The position numbers were made by a program, and so were the translations under genes. Below are positions 44,800-55,954 of a DNA stretch of 64,000 nucleotides, in pieces. The notes beneath the pieces were generated by a model. That model was not told the DNA's origin. It was given only the letters and a program-made list of their open reading frames with translations, and searched no databases. Source of the stretch: Cephalotus follicularis. Its lineage: Eukaryota; Streptophyta; Magnoliopsida; Oxalidales; Cephalotaceae. Every line of letters starts with the position of its first letter. The first letter of the stretch is position 1. The stretch lies in the NCBI GenBank assembly GCA_001972305.1, contig BDDD01002684.1:1-64000 (forward strand), read 5' to 3'.

Positions 44800-45820
44800 A
44801 GATGGGCCGAATATCACTTTCTTGGTTCTATACGTGGATGCATTCTACTCATTGGGAATGATGTAGGGATGTTTCAGTCCATTAAAGTATGGCTAGCTAA
44901 GAACTTTTTCATGAATGATTTGGGAGAAGCCATCTATATAATGGATATTCGGATCTACAAGGATAGATCCAATAGGTTGCTTGGGCTTTTCCAAAGTCAG
45001 TGCATCAGCAAGGTGCTGAAACATTTTAGCATAGAAAATTCAAAGAGAGTCCTATTGCCAATAGGTGAAGGAAATCAACTCTCTAGGGAGATGTCTCCTC
45101 AGACATATGAAGAGAAAGCACGCATGAGTCGCATACCATATGTTTCGGCAGTAGGGTCGATCATGTATGTCATGCTATGTACTAGACCTGATGTTACTCA
45201 TGCCTTGGGAATGGCAAGCCGCTTTCAGTCTGAATCCAATGAGAAGCACTGGGAAGTGGTCAAGGGAATTTTGAAGTACCTTAAATGGACTCAGGATGTC
45301 TTCACTATCTATGGAAAAGAAAGTGAGTTAAAATTGGAGGGCTTTACAGACTCTAGTTTTGACAGTGATCTGGATGATCAAAAGTTGGTTTTTGGATATG
45401 TGTTTGTGCTTAATTAACGTGCGGTGAGTTGGCGCAGCTCAAAGCATTAGGCCGTGGCGGACTCCACCACAGAAGCCAAGTACATAGGCTCTGATGCTGC
45501 TAAGGAGGGTGTTTGGATGTGAAAGTTCATTGTTGAACTAGGAGTTGTTCCTACCATCAACTGTCCGGTTCTTATATACTGTGACAACGATGGGGCTGTA
45601 GCACAAGCCAAATAACCTAGGTCTCACCAGTGATCCAAACACATCGAACGGTGCTATCATTTGATCCGAGAGATTATTTGTAGGGGAGACATAGTACATG
45701 AGAGAGTCGCCTCAGAGGCGAACATGACAGATCCATTGACCAAGGCTATGAGCACCGAGACTTTGGAGCATCATCGTAAGACGATGGGCTTAGGCTATAG
45801 GAGTGCATGGCTTGAGGGTC
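44800..45820 (+). pseudogene. copia2 RT (rest) and RNase H, broken
   Basis: Begins GPNITFLVLYVD-A, where the second Asp of the YVDD motif is Ala, followed by a stop and a frame change. Then SIKVWLAKNFFMNDLGEAIYI, YKDRSNRLLGLFQS, SRIPYVSAVGSIMYVMLCTRPDVTHALGMASRFQS and LKLEGFTDSSFDSDLDDQK. RNase H reads WRSSKH*AVADSTTEAKYIGSDAAKEG, LIYCDNDGAVAQAK, then stops, HLIREIICRGDI and DPLTKAMSTETLEHH. With copia1 in the same order, this is the C-terminal half of a copia Pol. It reads up to the polypurine tract. Confidence 0.86.
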
Positions 45821-45833
45821 AAGTGGGAGATTT
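45821..45833 (+). other. Polypurine tract of copia2
   Basis: AAGTGGGAGATTT after the RNase H end; GTGGGAGAT is also the copia1 tract. The exact LTR start just after it is uncertain. Confidence 0.75.
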
Positions 45834-47356
45834 TCAGATTGGGTTACCCGACAAGCCATTGGATGGCCTTTTGTACTCGAACCCATCTATTTGTACACAA
45901 CGATCTTATTCCTATTATATAACATGTGCTATTTAATGAACTTTTTTATGGCGAATCTCATATGTTTTATCTCATAATTGAAGTAGTGTTAGATAACCTA
46001 CTTACATTTGTGATGCCCGAACATAAGGTTGATGCCAAGCATAGGGACAGTGAGATTGGCTACCTTATTCCTTATGTCGAATTAGTTACAAGTCGTAGGT
46101 TCACTTTGTGAGCATTAGTGAACCAGATAGACTTGCACGCATGTTGCCTGCTCCCGGGGAGAGGAGGATGGAGACTCTCACTACCATTTGTGGGGAACAC
46201 TAGGGAAGGCGCGGGGTACGCGCTTGGAGCATATACACTGAACTGGGCCCAAGTAGGATACACTATTTGGATAGTCGCTATTGTTGTGTCGATAGTGATA
46301 CCTACATGTTTCGGTTATGTATCGGTATTAGACACCTAGAGGGTTCATGGAGAATTCGTCTGATCCTTAGACCTGAGCGATTGCTCTATGTTGTATAGAG
46401 ACTGTCTTGCTTTGATCTCCACCTTACTCAGTCCTCTCGCGAGGCTAACAATCGGGTGGTCTTTGGGCTTGATGGAATCTGTATTGAATATAGGAGAATG
46501 CGCAATATGGGATCGTCACACATGAGCGAAGGTGACAGGTCGTAATTGGTCTGATTATGCTGTGGACTGTAGAAATCCTTGGCCAAGGTTGAGGTGGACT
46601 AGAAATTGGATTTCCAGAGAGTCTACCATCAGTCCTAGTAATGATCAAATATATTAGTTACTGAGGTACAATTATGGTTGACACGTATCCTTACCGTAGA
46701 CCTCAGTCGGGGCCAAGTATGACGAGGGATTATAGTACATGCTAACTGACGACAAGAAAAAGTTACAGGTTACAGAAGTGGGACATAAATCAGTGGGGAA
46801 ATTAATTAGATTAATTTCTCACCCGGATAATATTGGATATTAGTCCGAGAGCATTTAAACATGTTTGAGACTATTTAGAATGGCTAAACAAAACCCTAGG
46901 GGAGTTTCAGTATTTTATCGACACTACTGATAATAACCGGGATTTTCGGGTCCCTACCAGAGAATTGTATTTGAAATATGTTGGACATATTAGTCTTGAT
47001 GATATTTATAAAATCATATATTAATTAGTGGATTATGGGAGATGTGTCACCATTGGATGGTTGACAGTTGTCAAAATCTCATACTATCTTACTAAATAAT
47101 ATATAAAGGGATGGCTAGACTTAAAACATAACACATGACACTCTATGTTTTGGAAAGAGATAGATAAGAGGCTAGCCATTCAAGAAGAAAAGAGAGAGAC
47201 CAAGACAAACCTAGGGTTTGTATCTTTCTCATCATTTCTCAGGCTTAGAGCTTGAATTTTTCTTCTTCCCTTTTTGATTCCCCTTCACCAATACCTAGTA
47301 GCTACTTAAGGTGGATCCATATTGATATTCTCTTGTCAATTTTCCAAATAGGTTAG
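45834..47356 (+). repeat. 3' LTR of copia2, partial
   Basis: Matches the LTR at 42568-44799 in order (for example ACCCGACAAGCCATT versus ACCCATCAAGCTACT, and CACTAGGG) with substantial divergence. It includes an AATATATAAAGG TATA-like string (47097). It is cut at 47356 by an LTR that starts TGTTGGAATG; the five bases before it, GTTAG, would be the TSD, but the other copy is out of view. Confidence 0.78.
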
Positions 47357-48527
47357 TGTTGGAATGTGATATGCATCCCCATGTGTCAGAATCGGACCTA
47401 AAACCCTAGCAATCCTCTAAGGACAGTTGAATGATGTTAAGGGGTACAATTTTAAATTTTTAAATCAGAATTGCACAGCAGAAAGCATACCCTTTAAAAT
47501 CTATGCAATTCTAAGTCCAATTCTAACACATTCATATCCAAGGACCACCATAACCAAATAATAATCATATATGTATGCTAATGTGATAAATACAACAAAC
47601 CAAATGCGAAGAGAAAGTTTAGAAGCTATACCAAACTTGCCAGCTCCTTCTCTTTGTCAATACTTGCTTGGGAAGACTGCTCTTGATCAATCCAAGTTCT
47701 CCACCCCTCCAAGATGCTAAATCCTTTGAATTTTCTTCCAAGATAATTTGACAGCCTCTCTAATATGAAACCCTAATTTTATGGTTTCTAAAACAAGCTT
47801 CTATCTGTGTATGTAAGCTCCCAAAGACAAGAATTTGTCTCAAAGGATAGTAGTTACATAGAGAGCTTGCACCTAACCTATATGTCAGCAAAGGGACAAT
47901 TAAAATTGACAAGATTCATCAATTATAATCCACCCTATAGCTACTAGGCCATGGTGAACAAAATCAAAGAAGGGACTTTGAGAAATACATGCTCCAAGCT
48001 TGAGAATCAATGAAGAATGAAGAAAACCCTAGTTTTCTCTTTCTTTCTCCCTTTTTCTTCTTGGTTTGGCTGGTTAAAGAAGAATTGAGAGTTTTCTTTC
48101 TATTGTGGCCAGCTGGATAAGCTTAAAGGGAGTCTAACTCACTCATATAAAAGCCACATGTCCTCTCTATACATTAATTAAGTAAGATAAAGTGAGTTAG
48201 TGCCATGTGTCACCATCTAATGATGGCACATCTCACAAAATCCACCTAACTAATATATGATTTATAATTGACACCAAGATATAAATGTCCAACATTTATT
48301 GAGATACCATTCTCAGGTAGGGACCCTTAAAGTCTCGGTTATTCTAGGCAGTTATGATTGTAATAACCGCAAATTTCAATTAATGTATATTGCTCCAATT
48401 TTAAATAAAATATGCATTTTAATTGAGATTATTTGTACTATGATCATAATAATTATGATTAGTGAATGCTTGGGTTGATTTGAGATGCAAATTGGTAAAA
48501 CAAACTTAAGAAACCCTAAAGCCAGCT

Positions 48528-48615
48528 CAAACAGCCGACTGTCACAGGGTGACAGTCGACTGGTTGATTCGTGTAAGAGACAGTCGACTGTCACAGGACG
48601 ACAGTCGACTGGAGT
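48528..48615. repeat. CAGTCGACTG palindrome cluster 1
   Basis: Four copies (CAGCCGACTG, then CAGTCGACTG three times) in about 90 bases. GACTGTCAC and GTGACAGTC pair as arms around AGG, so each pair of motifs can fold into a longer hairpin. Confidence 0.88.
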
Positions 48616-49659
48616 GACACAAAACAGGCGTCTGGCATGCGCAGAGATAGTGATGACAAGTGTTCTAATCGTGGCATGCATGTGGGATGCGTGTCACCAG
48701 CTGCCATAATATGCAATGGGAGTGCCTTGCATGTCCTCTATTCGTTCTGCAAGATTTGCAGACCTGCAACCTGTAAAAACCGAAGAGAAAGAGTGAGGAG
48801 AGGTGCATGTGAGAGAGAGAAGGAAAAGAGGGAAGGTAGAGTTAATGGGATCCTAACGAATTCTAAGACTTTAAGCCTTTATATCAGCTGTGAAGAATTG
48901 ATTTTGGTGATAAAAAACACTGAGGATAAGGAATTGAAGGAGAGAAACATCTTCTTGGATCTTGCATGTTAGAGTGTTCAAGGAGTGTGAAGCTTTGATT
49001 CTCCTGGTAAGTCACTAATCCGAATTCCTTAATGTTGTTATGGTTAATAGCTAGGAAAACAGACCAGGACTAGATATCCATACCTCCTGTTAACATGATT
49101 AAGAGTTAGTAAGTTTGAATTGAAATAGAATTGGTAAATGGTTCAAAGAAGAGTTGAAATTGTAAGCCTCTAATTCAAATCATGGCGACTATTATGGTTG
49201 TCAATAAGTATATGTATACTAATCACCCTCTAAACATACCTTCTGGAACATGCAAGGATAGATGTTGCTGAATTGGAGATTGAACTTGGTTTAGTTAGAA
49301 AATGGAAAATGGAACTTAGGAATTGGTTGTAAACTTCTGGTTTCGATTTTGTTGTTATCATGACCAGATAACTAGATGAACGTATTGGTAATGATATCTA
49401 TATCTGTATGCATGCAACCATATAGATTGATCACTGGAATTGGAGGACTGAGTTGGGAGAAGGACTTGGAACTCAAAGAGAGAAATAAATACAAATTGAT
49501 TTCGGGATAGCGTTTAAGGTAGGGGTAATGACATGTTTTTGGAAGATATATTATGCATATCATGTATGGTTAATTTTCTGATTGATTGCATGAGTTGTTT
49601 AAGTTAGTATTTGGACATTGAAATGCATACCCTGCTACTGCCTGCTCTTTTCTGGGCAA

Positions 49660-49785
49660 AGCAGTCGACTGTTCTTCATGACAGTCGACTACTCAAACGA
49701 ACCAGTCGACTGTTAAGAACAAACAGTCGACTACTCAACCAAACAGCCAACTGTTCTTGGGAACAGCCGACTGTCCTGGGTTGAA
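49660..49785. repeat. CAGTCGACTG palindrome cluster 2
   Basis: Six copies at about 20-22-base spacing: CAGTCGACTG, CAGTCGACTA, CAGTCGACTG, CAGTCGACTA, CAGCCAACTG, CAGCCGACTG, with TTCTT/AAGAA between some of them. Confidence 0.88.
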
Positions 49786-51089
49786 ATTCTGATACAGGCT
49801 CTGATTAGGCCTTAAATTGAATGTAATTAACCTAGCCTCCATATGGGATGACTGTGATAGTCAATCTTGGCCTTATATAATTACATTTCAGAATGTAAAG
49901 TATGTATATACTCCTTGTGAGAATTTTACAAGAATGACTAGGGTATACAATGACCTTATTGAACCCTTAGATTGCTACTGTGCTTACTGTTTTGCTGTAT
50001 ATGCTACTGTTATAATTAGTATATACTGTTTTGGGTGTTCATTAACACTACTACCCCTTATTTTCAAATGATTGAACCAACTAGTACTTTAAGCACAGAT
50101 ATGAATTCCTTACGGTTTCAAAATGGAAATGTATATTGTCAAATGATTACTATTTTTCCTTCAACGTGAGATACTACTACTGTACTGAATATCGTTTTCC
50201 TCCTAGGAGATGTACGATTACTGAATTGTTAAATGTTTCAAAAGAAAACAACCCTATATTACATTTTAAAAACTTATGTAATATTACTGAATTTATTGAA
50301 TTGATTGTCTATGCTATTGCCGTTAGTCGAGTGATAAGAGACATCACTGGCTACGGAGGTGGTCCTATGTGCCAGGAGTTGGCTAGAGTACCCACCCCAA
50401 CTGTCTGCAATGCAGATCTTGATTGTTAAACTGCCCGCAAATGCTGGTAGTAACTAACCTGCTCTATCATCTTCAGAGTGAAGGGTGATAGATAGGTGGT
50501 GCACAGTTGGCGCTAGGTGTTAGCGACATGTGACACCCAAACCACTGTTGTCATGCCCAGAACCGTGGGATGGGCCCCACGACTCGATACGTGGCAATCC
50601 GTATACACATCATCATAATAAAGCATAAAAATTTAAACTTAAAATAAATCATAACCATGAACCTTTATTAAATGTGTGGATATACAGACCCAGTTCGAAC
50701 CATACAAATTACACTGCGATAAACCAGAATAAAATAAATACATAATTTATTTTCCTGTAACTTTATCCATGGAAGTGTACTGTCGAGGAGGAGAAACTTA
50801 CTGAACTCTTTATCCTTGTCGCTGCTGCGATGTGCCTCCACTACCTGTTCCTGTACCTGGCCCATTCAAAAGAATGGGTCAGCAACCCTGAGGGTTGTGT
50901 AGGTCACTACATATACGGGCACATATCAGAGGAACAAACAATAAAATAGAGGAGAAAATAATAAATATGCATGCCTACATGAATGCAGATCACAATCCAT
51001 AACGTAATCATCATCATCCTTTGTTCTCGGACTGCTCTACTCAAACCATACATGTCAATCATATCACAAAGGAGTCTAGTCCGGTCATC

Positions 51090-51350
51090 CTATGGTCTGG
51101 TCAATATACAAGGTTCACCTTTAGGCTCACCAGCCTGCGGAATTCTCCTCCAGGTTCACTTGCTGAGCGGAATTTGCCCTTATCTCACCTACACTGCGGT
51201 TCACCCTTTGGATCACTAGCTTTAGCAGAATTCACCTTTAGGTTCACCATTGGCGGATTCACCCGAGGATAACCAGCCTCGCGGAGTTAGCCCTATTGGG
51301 CTCACCAGCTTAGCGGAATTCTCCCCTGTTGGGCTCACCAGCCAGGGACC
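51090..51350. repeat. TTCACC/CTCACCAGCC repeat array
   Basis: About nine imperfect units of ~25-30 bases combining GGTTCACC or GGCTCACC with GCGGAATTC, e.g. CTCACCAGCCTGCGGAATTC and CTCACCAGCTTAGCGGAATT. It matches in position the GAGATGAACCA repeats of the gypsy1 LTR. Confidence 0.8.
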
Positions 51351-52079
51351 ATCTATCTAAGACTTTTCCTTTTACATTCCATTTTCTAATTCCATTTCCT
51401 TCCCTGACTTATTTCCTTACCTTTCCTTTGACTTCTTTGAGCCATTCCTTAAGCCAGACTAGGGCTCACCATTGTGCATGGTACTTCTTATGCACAAGCT
51501 TCACCTCAAAGTGTTCCTGGCGCATGCATAGCCACATCCTTTACTTAATCTTTTCCCGGGTACTTACATGTGTCAATTCCCTTATCCTTACTGCCCGGGC
51601 ATGCATGCGTATACGCATATTCATTTCCTTATTTTATGAAGGCATGCAGGGTGGCCATGCACGCACTGTTGAGACATGTCATGCGGGGAAACGCATGCTT
51701 AGGCCAAGTTTTATCTTCTTGAACGCATGCACCACATGTACATACTTTCCTTTCTTCCCTCACCCGGCACACACGTGCATATGCACGTCCAATTCTCTTT
51801 ATTCCTCACCATGCATGTAGAGGACAAAGCCAGCCTGGGATCAACTTATATATATATAAGTGCATGCAAGAGACATCTTATTCGTTAGTCAGGGGGCTTG
51901 CCATCTTGGTTGCATGGACATAAATGGCAAGGAAGGACTCCAGTGCATGGCGTTTCTCTTCTGGGCAAAGGCGCCCCTGATGCGTTACCCTGGCGTCCTC
52001 TGCCTGGGTGTATAGCCCCCGTCATCATCGCCCTAGGCATACCACTTCAGGCATGTGGTACCACGACGTAGCGCCCCTG

Positions 52080-52340
52080 GTATAGCTACTCGGCATGGGA
52101 GCTCAGCTCTGGCAGCTCATGCGCTCCTTCCTGGCAGTTCAACACGGACATCAGGGCAGCTCAGGCATGGCAGCTCAGCCATGGCAGCCCGAGCATTCAT
52201 CCATGGCAGCTCAGCACTGGCGTCTCGGCACTACTCCCCTAGCGCTCAGCACTGGCGTCTCGGCACTGCTCCCCTAGCGCTCAGCACTGGCATCTCGGCT
52301 CAGCCCTGGAAGTTCGTGCTCAGCCCTGGCAGTTCGCCTC
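52080..52340. repeat. GC-rich GGCAGCTCAGC/CACTGGCGTCTCGGC array
   Basis: Repeats of GGCAGCTCAGGCATGG and a ~36-base unit with CACTGGCGTCTCGGCACT and CCCCTAGCGCTCAG. Open frames here are rich in Ala, Gly and Ser and are not genes. Confidence 0.82.
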
Positions 52341-55062
52341 GGCAGCCCTAGCATGGTCATCATGGCAGCTCAGGCGTTAGCGACATGGCTTCTGAAGCGT
52401 CAGCTCAGCGGGGTAGTGATGCTCGGGCAAGCTGCTCGGCATGACAGCTCGGCATGGCGTGGAGCTCGGGCCTTCCCACGCATGGCGTGGCTGTGCGAGG
52501 CGCACGGTTTGCGTGAACAAAATGCATCAAATGGGGTGAGGAAAGGAGATGTTCACATGTCGTACGCGTGCTGCTGAGCTTGGCGCCAAAATTCATGTAT
52601 GAAATCATGTGTGACTCCCCTTTGGCATGTTTAATATACATACATATATTTATATATTTATACAGACGATAATAACACACACACAAACAAATAGTCAGAG
52701 ATCACATAAATCAATCACACAGAGAAGCACACTCACAATATGCTGGTAGGCACTCGCATATGGAGCAACCTACCTGGAGTAAGGTTGAAAATGGAGATGC
52801 TTCCTCCTATCCTCGTAATTCTGGCTTTCCTTAAGGCTGGGAACTGCTACACACTTTGGCCTTGCCAATTCTCCTTCCTTGCACCATTCTTGCCCCCAGG
52901 GAATGGGTATTTATAGGGATGGAGTGTAGAGGACATGGGGCTTACTTGGACATCACCCATTTGTCTTCTACCTCTCACTCTCTCACTCTCCCGATTTCTC
53001 TAGAAGGACTGTGCAAGATAAAATGGCTAAAGCATGTCCCAAGGATACCATCTGCCTTATATAATTGCGAGAGGAAGAATCCAGAAATTCCTAGACTCTC
53101 TTCAACAAATGCAGGCTTGCCAAGCTTGGGCCAGCCACTCATCTTGGGTTAACTTCACCAATTGGGCCTCACTTATGTTTCTCCCATTCTTTCTCATATT
53201 AAATTGGCTCAATGAGGAAAATAATTCCTTAAGTCCAATGTCTTAAATTAAATTTCATTAAGGCCCAAAATCATAATTATTGGGTCTAGCCCAAAAGGTG
53301 GAAAAATAATTACAAAGCCCAATAATAATATTGTATAATATTTAGGGCTCTTACAACTTTACTGATTGATTGTACCCTTGTGCGGTATTCTTGCATTGTA
53401 CTGTCTATGGCCACTTGGCATGATTGCTTATATATTGGAATACTTAATTATGTTATTTTCAATATAAAATGTCATACATGTTACATTTATATATTCCTTA
53501 TCATGCATTATCTTTCTACTTAGCCAAGTGAGGACAACAGCTAACCCCTACAATTTCAGATTAAGCAAAGACGTACGGGAAGGTGCTGTTGAAGCTTGGA
53601 GAGATTTTATCTATCTTAAGGTTGTTATTTTATGATGTACTGTATTTGTAATGAACGGTTCAAACTCCGTGTTGTTGTTTTACTTCCTTATGTAAAAGGA
53701 TAATTGTCATATTGTACATGCACGTAGTATGGGCTGCGTGCGGATGACTTTTATTTTATAATCCAGATATGAATGCTTCCGCTTATTTATGAAATGTTGA
53801 ATGGAATGCTGGATTATTTTATTCTGATATCACCACATATGTTGTCTAAATGTATTGGAAAGGCGAGGTGTGACAATGATAAATTACCGAAGTGCCCCCA
53901 GGGTTTGGTTAAGCCATTTTAAATAGTCCTAGGCCTATTTAAAATGCTCTCGGACTAATATCCAATATTATCTAGTTGAAAAATTAATCCAATTAATTTT
54001 TTCATAATTTATCACACATTGCCATAACGCGTGACTTTTTGCGTCGTCAGTTCGCGTGTACTGTGATCCGTCCTCATACTTGGCCTCGACTCAGGTCTAG
54101 GTTAAGGATATGTGTCAACCCTAGTTTTATCTCAGTGGCTAAAATATCTGATCATTACTAGGACCTTAGGAAGACTTATCCGAAAATCCAATTTCCAATC
54201 CACCTCAACTTTGGCCAAGGATTTCATAAGTCCCAAGTACAATCAGATCAAATTAGGGCCGGTCACCATCGCTCAGGTATAACGATCCCATGTTGTGCAC
54301 TCGCTTATATTCGTACATATTCAATCATGCCCAAAGATAACCCGATTGTCAGCCCCATTAAAAAACTGTGTAAGGTGAAGATCAAAGCAAGACAGTCCCT
54401 ATACAATATAGAGCAGTCGCTCATGTCTAAGGACCAGACGAGCTCTATGAATTCGATGTAAGTGTTCAATACTTGTACACAACCGCAACATGTAGGAATC
54501 ATTACTGACACGAGAATAGCGACTATCCAAGTAGTGTTTCCTACGTCGGTGTCACACCCCGTTTCACAAACAACATATATCATGGAGATTTAACATACAT
54601 TCAGCTCGTACAAAGTGCGGTAAAACTTAAAACTTTGTTCAAACATCAAACTTGCGGAAGCATTCTGACGACAATCTGAAAGCAACAGAACCATACATCC
54701 CATACTACATGATTCCCGCATACCTTAAAAGAAAAGCATTGTTAAACAGCCCACAACAGAGCGTGATCCAAAAGTCGATTAATAACGCTAAAACATTAGT
54801 ACAATAATCCAAAGTACATCATGTTTTAAGTACGCTGCTTTACAAAACATTAAAGCAACATAAACTCTGTCACATCACATCCCGACATAGCTTTGCCCAG
54901 CGATATCCAAAACGCTGCTTCAATCTGTAACAATAGGGGGTTAGCGTTTGTCCTCACTCGGCCAAAGTCATAAAAGCAACATAAGATCAACAAAACCCAA
55001 GCATGAATGCAACATGATGCAGTACATACTATATCTTGATGCATACATATACATATATATAT

Positions 55063-55105
55063 GCAGTCGGCTGCCCAATGCGGGCAGTCGGCTGGATTAT
55101 GCAGA
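55063..55105. repeat. CAGTCGGCTG motif pair in the gypsy3 LTR
   Basis: GCAGTCGGCTGCCC and GCAGTCGGCTGGAT separated by AATGCGG. Confidence 0.85.
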
Positions 55106-55625
55106 AAACGCAGAAAAACAGCAGCTACACAAGCCACAACACACACCCAACTCAACCAAAAATAGCACACTTATGCAACAACACATTCTAGGCTCACAAC
55201 ACAACATAAACATGAATTTCATTTCACGGAAAACGTTTACAGTTGAAATTAGGTGCAAAAATGACTTTCCCCGTACCTTAGAACTCTAAGTTAGGAGTTG
55301 CAATCCACCTCTTTAAGTCCAAAACCAAGGCTTTTGCACTCCCTAACTCGTCCAACAACTCCCCCTGGTCCGGTTCCTCCACTGTCCAAGCCTCCAAGTC
55401 CGCGGTTCAACACAAAGCTCCTTGGATCCACAACACAAACACACTTTCACTCCCTTTTCTTCACTCTTTCACACTCTCCTTGATCTCCCTATGAAAGATG
55501 AAGATTTGAGAGGAAAGTTTGTGTTTTTAAGAGAGAAACCCAGCCCCTCTCTCTGTCTTCTGCCATATAAAGCTAAACTCAACCACTTTTGTCACATCAA
55601 GCCTGACAGCACGTGTGCTGTCTGG

Positions 55626-55765
55626 CGCCTGGCAGTCGGCTGCCTTGACATGGCAGTCGGCTGTTCCTGCCGACACACACACACAGCCGGCTGTTTCCTC
55701 ACAGCAGCTGGCTGCTGCCCCTCAACAAGGGTTCCAATCGGCTGTCTCCCTGTGGCAATCGGCTG
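55626..55765. repeat. CAGTCGGCTG palindrome cluster in the gypsy3 LTR
   Basis: Six variants (GCAGTCGGCTGCC, GCAGTCGGCTGTT, CAGCCGGCTGTT, CAGCTGGCTGCT, CAATCGGCTGTC, CAATCGGCTGAC) at about 20-25-base spacing, with a short ACACACAC tract between the second and third. Confidence 0.86.
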
Positions 55766-55909
55766 ACCCCTGTACAGAAAACACACCAACACACTTTTCT
55801 TGCAACTTTCTACTCACAAAAGAGGGGAAAACATGGTTGTCATTAATTCAAGCATAAATTACATTGGGAATACAATATTACACCTTAATGAAAAACCTCG
55901 GGCATTACA

Positions 55910-55923
55910 TCCACCCCTCCTTC
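55910..55923 (-). other. Polypurine tract of gypsy3
   Basis: Minus-strand GAAGGAGGGGTGGA next to the 3' LTR start TGTAATGCCC. Confidence 0.86.
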
Positions 55924-55954
55924 GAGGAATTTCGACCTCGAAATTAAAACAGTA

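Larger units (their letters stand above)
41129..47356 (+). mobile_element. Ty1/copia element 'copia2', partial
   Basis: On the + strand: integrase from mid-core, RT, an LTR insertion, the rest of RT and RNase H, polypurine tract, and most of the 3' LTR to 47356 where a minus-strand LTR is inserted. Its 5' LTR, gag and protease would lie beyond gypsy4, in the sequence lost at 28317/28318. The protein is close to copia1 (for example GGYFYFITFTDD versus GGYSYFITFTDD), so the two belong to the same broad lineage. Confidence 0.85.
50549..53355 (-). mobile_element. Solo LTR, gypsy type, 2807 bp, nested in the LTR at 48359-53875
   Basis: The + strand begins TGTCATGCCC and ends GGGCTCTTACA; minus strand TGTAAGAGCCC to GGGCATGACA. 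ACTGT (50544-50548) and ACTTT (53356-53360) are the TSD with one mismatch. It holds a CCCATTCAAAAGAATGGG hairpin (50861-50878), a repeat of GGTTCACC/GGCTCACCAGCC units (51090-51350) and a GGCAGCTCAGC array (52080-52340). This order parallels gypsy1's LTR, so it may be a related LTR. Frames inside are repeat artefacts. Confidence 0.85.
48359..53875 (+). mobile_element. Solo LTR, Tekay-like gypsy, about 2.7 kb (TSD ATGAT), split by another LTR
   Basis: Starts TGTAATAACCGC and ends GAGGTGTGACA, with ATGAT at 48354-48358 and 53876-53880. Its own sequence is 48359-50548 and 53361-53875 (the rest is the nested LTR). It resembles the solo LTR at 3049-5660 near its 3' end (ACTTAGCCAAGTGAGGACAA, ATGCTTCCGC). 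It has two clusters of CAGTCGACTG palindromes. No coding domain was seen. Confidence 0.9.
47357..54549 (-). mobile_element. Minus-strand copia-family LTR fragment, split by a solo LTR
   Basis: The segments 47357-48358 and 53881-54549 are reverse-complement relatives of copia2's LTR: 54495-54549 reads on the minus strand GTAGGAAACACTACTTGG, versus GTAGGATACACTATTTGG at 46253. It ends on the left at TGTTGG (minus-strand CCAACA). On the right it is cut by gypsy3 at 54550 and its start must lie outside the window. No primer site lies to its left, so it is a 3' LTR or solo LTR. Confidence 0.75.
54550..55909 (-). repeat. 3' LTR of gypsy3, 1360 bp
   Basis: Minus strand: TGTAATGCCCGAGG (55909) to ACGGGGTGTGACA (54550). 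It contains CAGTCGGCTG clusters (55063-55105 and 55626-55765), TTTATATGGCAG (minus strand, about 55575) as a possible TATA box, and minus-strand GGCCGAGTGAGGACAAACGCTAACCC near 54935-54960 that is shared with other Tekay-like LTRs. Confidence 0.88.

Noticed and set aside
51329..51820. 163-codon frame on the + strand
   Set aside because: Inside the LTR at 50549-53355, pyrimidine-rich, no recognised domain; antisense to the LTR's own direction.
52055..52351. Ala/Ser/Gly-rich frames of up to 98 codons
   Set aside because: Produced by the GGCAGCTCAGC array.
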